Source: Nitrospiraceae bacterium (lineage in GTDB: Bacteria > Nitrospirota > Nitrospiria > Nitrospirales > Nitrospiraceae). Taken from it: a stretch of 9,756 nt of DNA. Positions 7,762 through 9,756 of this stretch are shown here, piece by piece. The position numbers and the translations under genes were made by a program. The DNA lies in assembly GCA_005800255.1 (NCBI GenBank), contig SYGW01000060.1, forward strand, positions 1-9,756, read 5' to 3'. Each line of letters begins with the position of its first letter. Within the stretch, counting starts at the first letter, position 1. The notes beneath the pieces were generated by a model that was not told the origin of the DNA, did not search any database, and worked only from the letters and a program-made list of their open reading frames with translations.

Positions 7762-8231
7762 CGTTCGACTCCTTGTGCCGCAGAAGACTGAATCGTAATG
7801 AGGGGTGTGCCACCCATCATGTCTTGCAGGGTCATGCTATTGAGCAATTGGGCGATGCTGTCCTGGACCTTCAACAGCGGTGTGCGGATATTGCAATTGT
7901 CCCGCTGCATGCAGAACTCTCCATCCTTCTCGTGCGAGCAGTCGGTAATGCCCAACGGCCCTTCGATGCTTTCGAGAATTTGCGCGATCGTAATTTTGTC
8001 TGCGCGCCGGGCCAGCACGTAGCCGCCCTTCGGTCCATTGTGGCTCTCGATCAGCGTGTTCTTGGACAGGGTCTGGAGCACTTTGGCCAGGAGTTCGAGG
8101 GGGATGTTGTATTCCTCCGCGATTTCCTTTGTGTTCACCACGCGGCCCGGCATCACGTCGCCGAACTGGGCCGCGGCGATATGCTGAAGGGCCATAAGCG
8201 CATAATCTGCTTTTTTTGAGATTTTCAACAT
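7758..8231 (-). CDS. iscR: IscR, Rrf2-family iron-sulfur sensing regulator
   Basis: Rrf2-family DNA-binding protein that reads cluster supply and normally represses its own operon. The 157-residue product has the winged helix in residues 1-75 ([14 protein letters not shown] at 6-19, recognition region around [17 protein letters not shown], wing [12 protein letters not shown]) and a dimer helix near 118-140. Sensor cysteines are Cys98, Cys107 and Cys113. E. coli uses C92-x5-C98-x5-C104 plus His107; here the first gap is 8 residues and the His position is Arg116. E. coli Glu43, which controls site choice, aligns with Ala49. As first gene of the operon it overlaps iscS by ATGA. Its GGAG is 13 nt from the ATG, farther than usual, so translation may be modest. 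The twin boxes at 8240-8289 are its likely targets. Family is certain; the IscR name rests on context. Confidence 0.93.
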   Translation of the reverse strand: MLKISKKADYALMALQHIAAAQFGDVMPGRVVNTKEIAEEYNIPLELLAKVLQTLSKNTLIESHNGPKGGYVLARRADKITIAQILESIEGPLGITDCSHEKDGEFCMQRDNCNIRTPLLKVQDSIAQLLNSMTLQDMMGGTPLITIQSSAAQGVER

Positions 8232-8236
8232 TGCTA

Positions 8237-8266
8237 TTGCCGATCTCCAAGGTCGGAGACTATAAT
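8237..8266 (+). promoter_or_regulatory. Candidate ferredoxin promoter
   Basis: TTGCCG (8237-8242) and a perfect TATAAT (8261-8266) are separated by 18 bp on the plus strand, predicting a start near 8273 and a leader of about 94 nt to the ferredoxin gene. Box 1 (8240-8257) fills its -35/-10 spacer and box 2 (8272-8289) covers its start, so the regulator bound there should block it. Confidence 0.5.
8240..8257. promoter_or_regulatory. Putative IscR box 1
   Basis: CCGATCTCCAAGGTCGGA, an imperfect dyad of the form CCGA...CT...AG...TCGG. It is repeated with only two changed bases in box 2, 32 bp away, about three helical turns, so both sites face the same side of the DNA. Position in the iscR/fdx control region and a length suited to an Rrf2 dimer support the call; binding is inferred. 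Confidence 0.65.
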
Positions 8267-8271
8267 GATCT

Positions 8272-8289
8272 CCGATCTTTAAGGTCGGA
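8272..8289. promoter_or_regulatory. Putative IscR box 2
   Basis: CCGATCTTTAAGGTCGGA, the second copy of the box; it differs from box 1 only at the two central bases (TT for CC). It lies 3 bp downstream of the predicted iscR -10 and covers both predicted transcription starts. Confidence 0.65.
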
Positions 8290-8292
8290 TTA

Positions 8293-8322
8293 AGGATAGC
8301 ACGCAGGTTTCTGGCCTGTCAA
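8293..8322 (-). promoter_or_regulatory. Predicted isc operon promoter
   Basis: On the minus strand a consensus TTGACA -35 (8322-8317), an 18-bp spacer and a TATCCT -10 (8298-8293) with an extended TG one base upstream of it. The start would fall near 8286, inside box 2, with box 1 at roughly +29 to +46. This is the best promoter match in the window. Confidence 0.65.
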
Positions 8323-8366
8323 CAGCCGGAACGAAGACTGAATTTGGTTTCGAAAGGAACGGGTTA

Positions 8367-8783
8367 ATGGGTGGAACGAATCCTTATATTGAAAAGGCTG
8401 ACTACGAACTTCCCCAGAAAGCCTACACGGTCACCTTCATTGCTCCTGATGGAGCGACGACGAAGGTTTTGGTTGATCCAGCCAAGATCCCCTACGGCCC
8501 GACCGGGCTTCCGGGAAGCCTCCTCGATGTGGCGATGGGGGGCGGGGTGGCATTGGAACATGTTTGCGGAGGGGTCTGCGCCTGTTCGACTTGCCATGTC
8601 ATCGTGAAGCAGGGGTTGGAGAGCTGTAGCGAAGGAACGGATGATGAGTTTGACCAGTTAGACAAGGCGCCGCTCACTACGTTGCAGTCACGGCTCGGCT
8701 GTCAATGTGTGCCGAACGGGACGAAAGATATCGTGGTTGAGATCCCGGCTGTGAACAAGAACCTCGTGAAGGAAGGGCACTAA
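8367..8783 (+). CDS. fdx: Adrenodoxin-type [2Fe-2S] ferredoxin (isc Fdx)
   Basis: Small electron carrier that supplies reducing equivalents for cluster assembly on IscU. The 138-residue protein has the ISC ferredoxin signature LEHVCGGVCACSTCHVIV with ligands Cys67, Cys73, Cys76, and the fourth ligand Cys112 in SRLGCQ, then the VVEIPA ending seen in E. coli Fdx. The block LDKAPLTTLQSRL also matches that subfamily, not plant-type ferredoxins. Differences from E. coli Fdx (111 residues): about 20 extra N-terminal residues, an insert near 38-50 (IPYGPTGLPG), and extra cysteines Cys87 and Cys114. AAAGGA lies 8 nt before the ATG. In E. coli fdx sits between hscA and iscX; here it is divergent from iscR and shares its control region. 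Its stop overlaps the stop of the reductase on the other strand. Confidence 0.93.
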   Translation: MGGTNPYIEKADYELPQKAYTVTFIAPDGATTKVLVDPAKIPYGPTGLPGSLLDVAMGGGVALEHVCGGVCACSTCHVIVKQGLESCSEGTDDEFDQLDKAPLTTLQSRLGCQCVPNGTKDIVVEIPAVNKNLVKEGH

Positions 8784-9484
8784 TCGTAAGTTTCAGTTCT
8801 GACTTCTTTCCGCTCGTATCCCGTTTCCATAAGATAGGCCCGCAAGGGCCGCACGAATCCCTTTACTCCGCTGAGCAATGGAGTCATGTTTGGTGTGCCT
8901 GCGACGAGGGGGCGCAGGACGGTCAGCACCGCCTCGACTATTTCTTCGTCTGTCCCCTTCACCACCATCGGTATATAGCGGAACAAGGGTTGTTGTGCTG
9001 CTAAGGTTTGCAGGTCGTCGTGGTAGAGACATTTTTCTTCCGCGTGACTAACCGCAATTAGGATGGCAGGCGGCAGTGGGCCTGAAGCTGTCAATTGTTT
9101 CAACATGCAGTGGATCGGCACAACGCCGGTGTAGCGACTGATGAGGAGGAGCTTTCGGTCGAGTGAGGGGGGTAGTGTGAAGTTTCCATAGGGGCCGGAC
9201 AACAGCAGCTCATCGCCCGGCTTGAGTTCGTAGAGATAGTTTGATCCAGTTCCATCAGGGACTCGATCGAAGACCAGGGTCAGTTGTCCTGTCCGGGTAG
9301 GGGGTTCTGCCAGCGAGTAGGCGCGATTGAGGGGAGGCTTGATGCCGACTGGGAGTTGCAAGGAAACCCATTGACCTGGCTGAAAGAGGATCTTTTGTGT
9401 CTTGGGGAGCAGGACCAGTTGGCGCACATGGGGCGTGAGATCCGTAACCGAGAGAACCGTTGCCGATTGTGTGGGCTCCGCCAT
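8780..9484 (-). CDS. FNR-like FAD-dependent oxidoreductase
   Basis: A 234-residue two-domain flavoprotein of the ferredoxin-NADP reductase superfamily, likely cytoplasmic. The FAD domain (about 1-105) has PGQWVSLQLP (36-45), the flavin motif RAYSL (54-58) and LSGPYGNFTL (95-104). The nucleotide domain (about 110-234) keeps the fold order, LLLISRYTGVVPIHCML (112-128), LIAVSHAEEKCLYHDDL, and a terminal ETYD, but the usual GGTG is RYTG (117-120) and the usual CGPPxM is SGVKGF (205-210). NAD(P)H binding may therefore be altered. No C-terminal cysteine cluster is present, so it is not a normal PyrK. AGAGGA lies 7 nt before the ATG. It converges on fdx with a 3-4 nt stop overlap, so it may reduce that ferredoxin; this is inferred from position only. 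Confidence 0.75.
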   Translation of the reverse strand: MAEPTQSATVLSVTDLTPHVRQLVLLPKTQKILFQPGQWVSLQLPVGIKPPLNRAYSLAEPPTRTGQLTLVFDRVPDGTGSNYLYELKPGDELLLSGPYGNFTLPPSLDRKLLLISRYTGVVPIHCMLKQLTASGPLPPAILIAVSHAEEKCLYHDDLQTLAAQQPLFRYIPMVVKGTDEEIVEAVLTVLRPLVAGTPNMTPLLSGVKGFVRPLRAYLMETGYERKEVRTETYD

Positions 9485-9516
9485 GACGATTTCCTCTTTA
9501 TTCTCTTATCAGATGA

Positions 9517-9756
<240 letters not shown>

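Overview
The window holds a complete ISC iron-sulfur cluster operon with its regulator and a divergent ferredoxin, set between housekeeping genes. It looks like chromosomal DNA from a free-living, moderately GC-rich, Gram-negative-type bacterium. Protein style (HscB with a zinc ribbon, IscR with altered cluster ligands, class A PBP) would fit a Nitrospirota/Nitrospira-like genome. That placement is an impression and was not tested. No mobile element, CRISPR array, rRNA or tRNA was recognised.

Layout from left to right. 1-200 (-): N-terminus of the translation GTPase TypA/BipA, cut by the window edge. 201-414: divergent intergenic region with a terminator-like hairpin directly before typA and candidate promoters on both strands. 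415-2826 (+): bifunctional class A penicillin-binding protein (PBP1A type). 2856-8231 (-): the operon iscR-iscS-iscU-iscA-hscB-hscA-iscX, read from right to left. 8232-8366: control region with two near-identical 18-bp boxes and face-to-face promoters. 8367-8783 (+): adrenodoxin-type [2Fe-2S] ferredoxin. 8780-9484 (-): FNR-like flavin reductase whose stop codon overlaps that of the ferredoxin. 9616-9756 (+): N-terminus of glutamyl-tRNA synthetase, cut by the window edge.

How the genes work together. IscS takes sulfur from cysteine and passes it to the IscU scaffold, where [2Fe-2S] clusters are built. The ferredoxin supplies electrons. HscB brings IscU to the Hsp70 HscA, which recognises the LPPVK motif of IscU and drives cluster release. 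IscA is a carrier, and IscX is a small acidic modulator of IscS. IscR senses cluster status and most likely represses the operon through the twin boxes. In E. coli fdx lies inside this operon between hscA and iscX. Here it has moved to the other side of iscR, facing away, and abuts a reductase that could be its electron donor.

Points most worth a second look: the twin operator with overlapping opposed promoters; the IscR sensor, which lacks the His ligand known from E. coli and has Ala at the E. coli Glu43 position; the zinc-ribbon HscB; RNA hairpins at the iscS/iscU and iscA/hscB junctions; the terminator-like hairpin at the expected 5' end of typA mRNA; and the FNR-like protein with eroded nucleotide-binding motifs. 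I saw no wholly new system. The novelty is in the arrangement and regulation of a known one.
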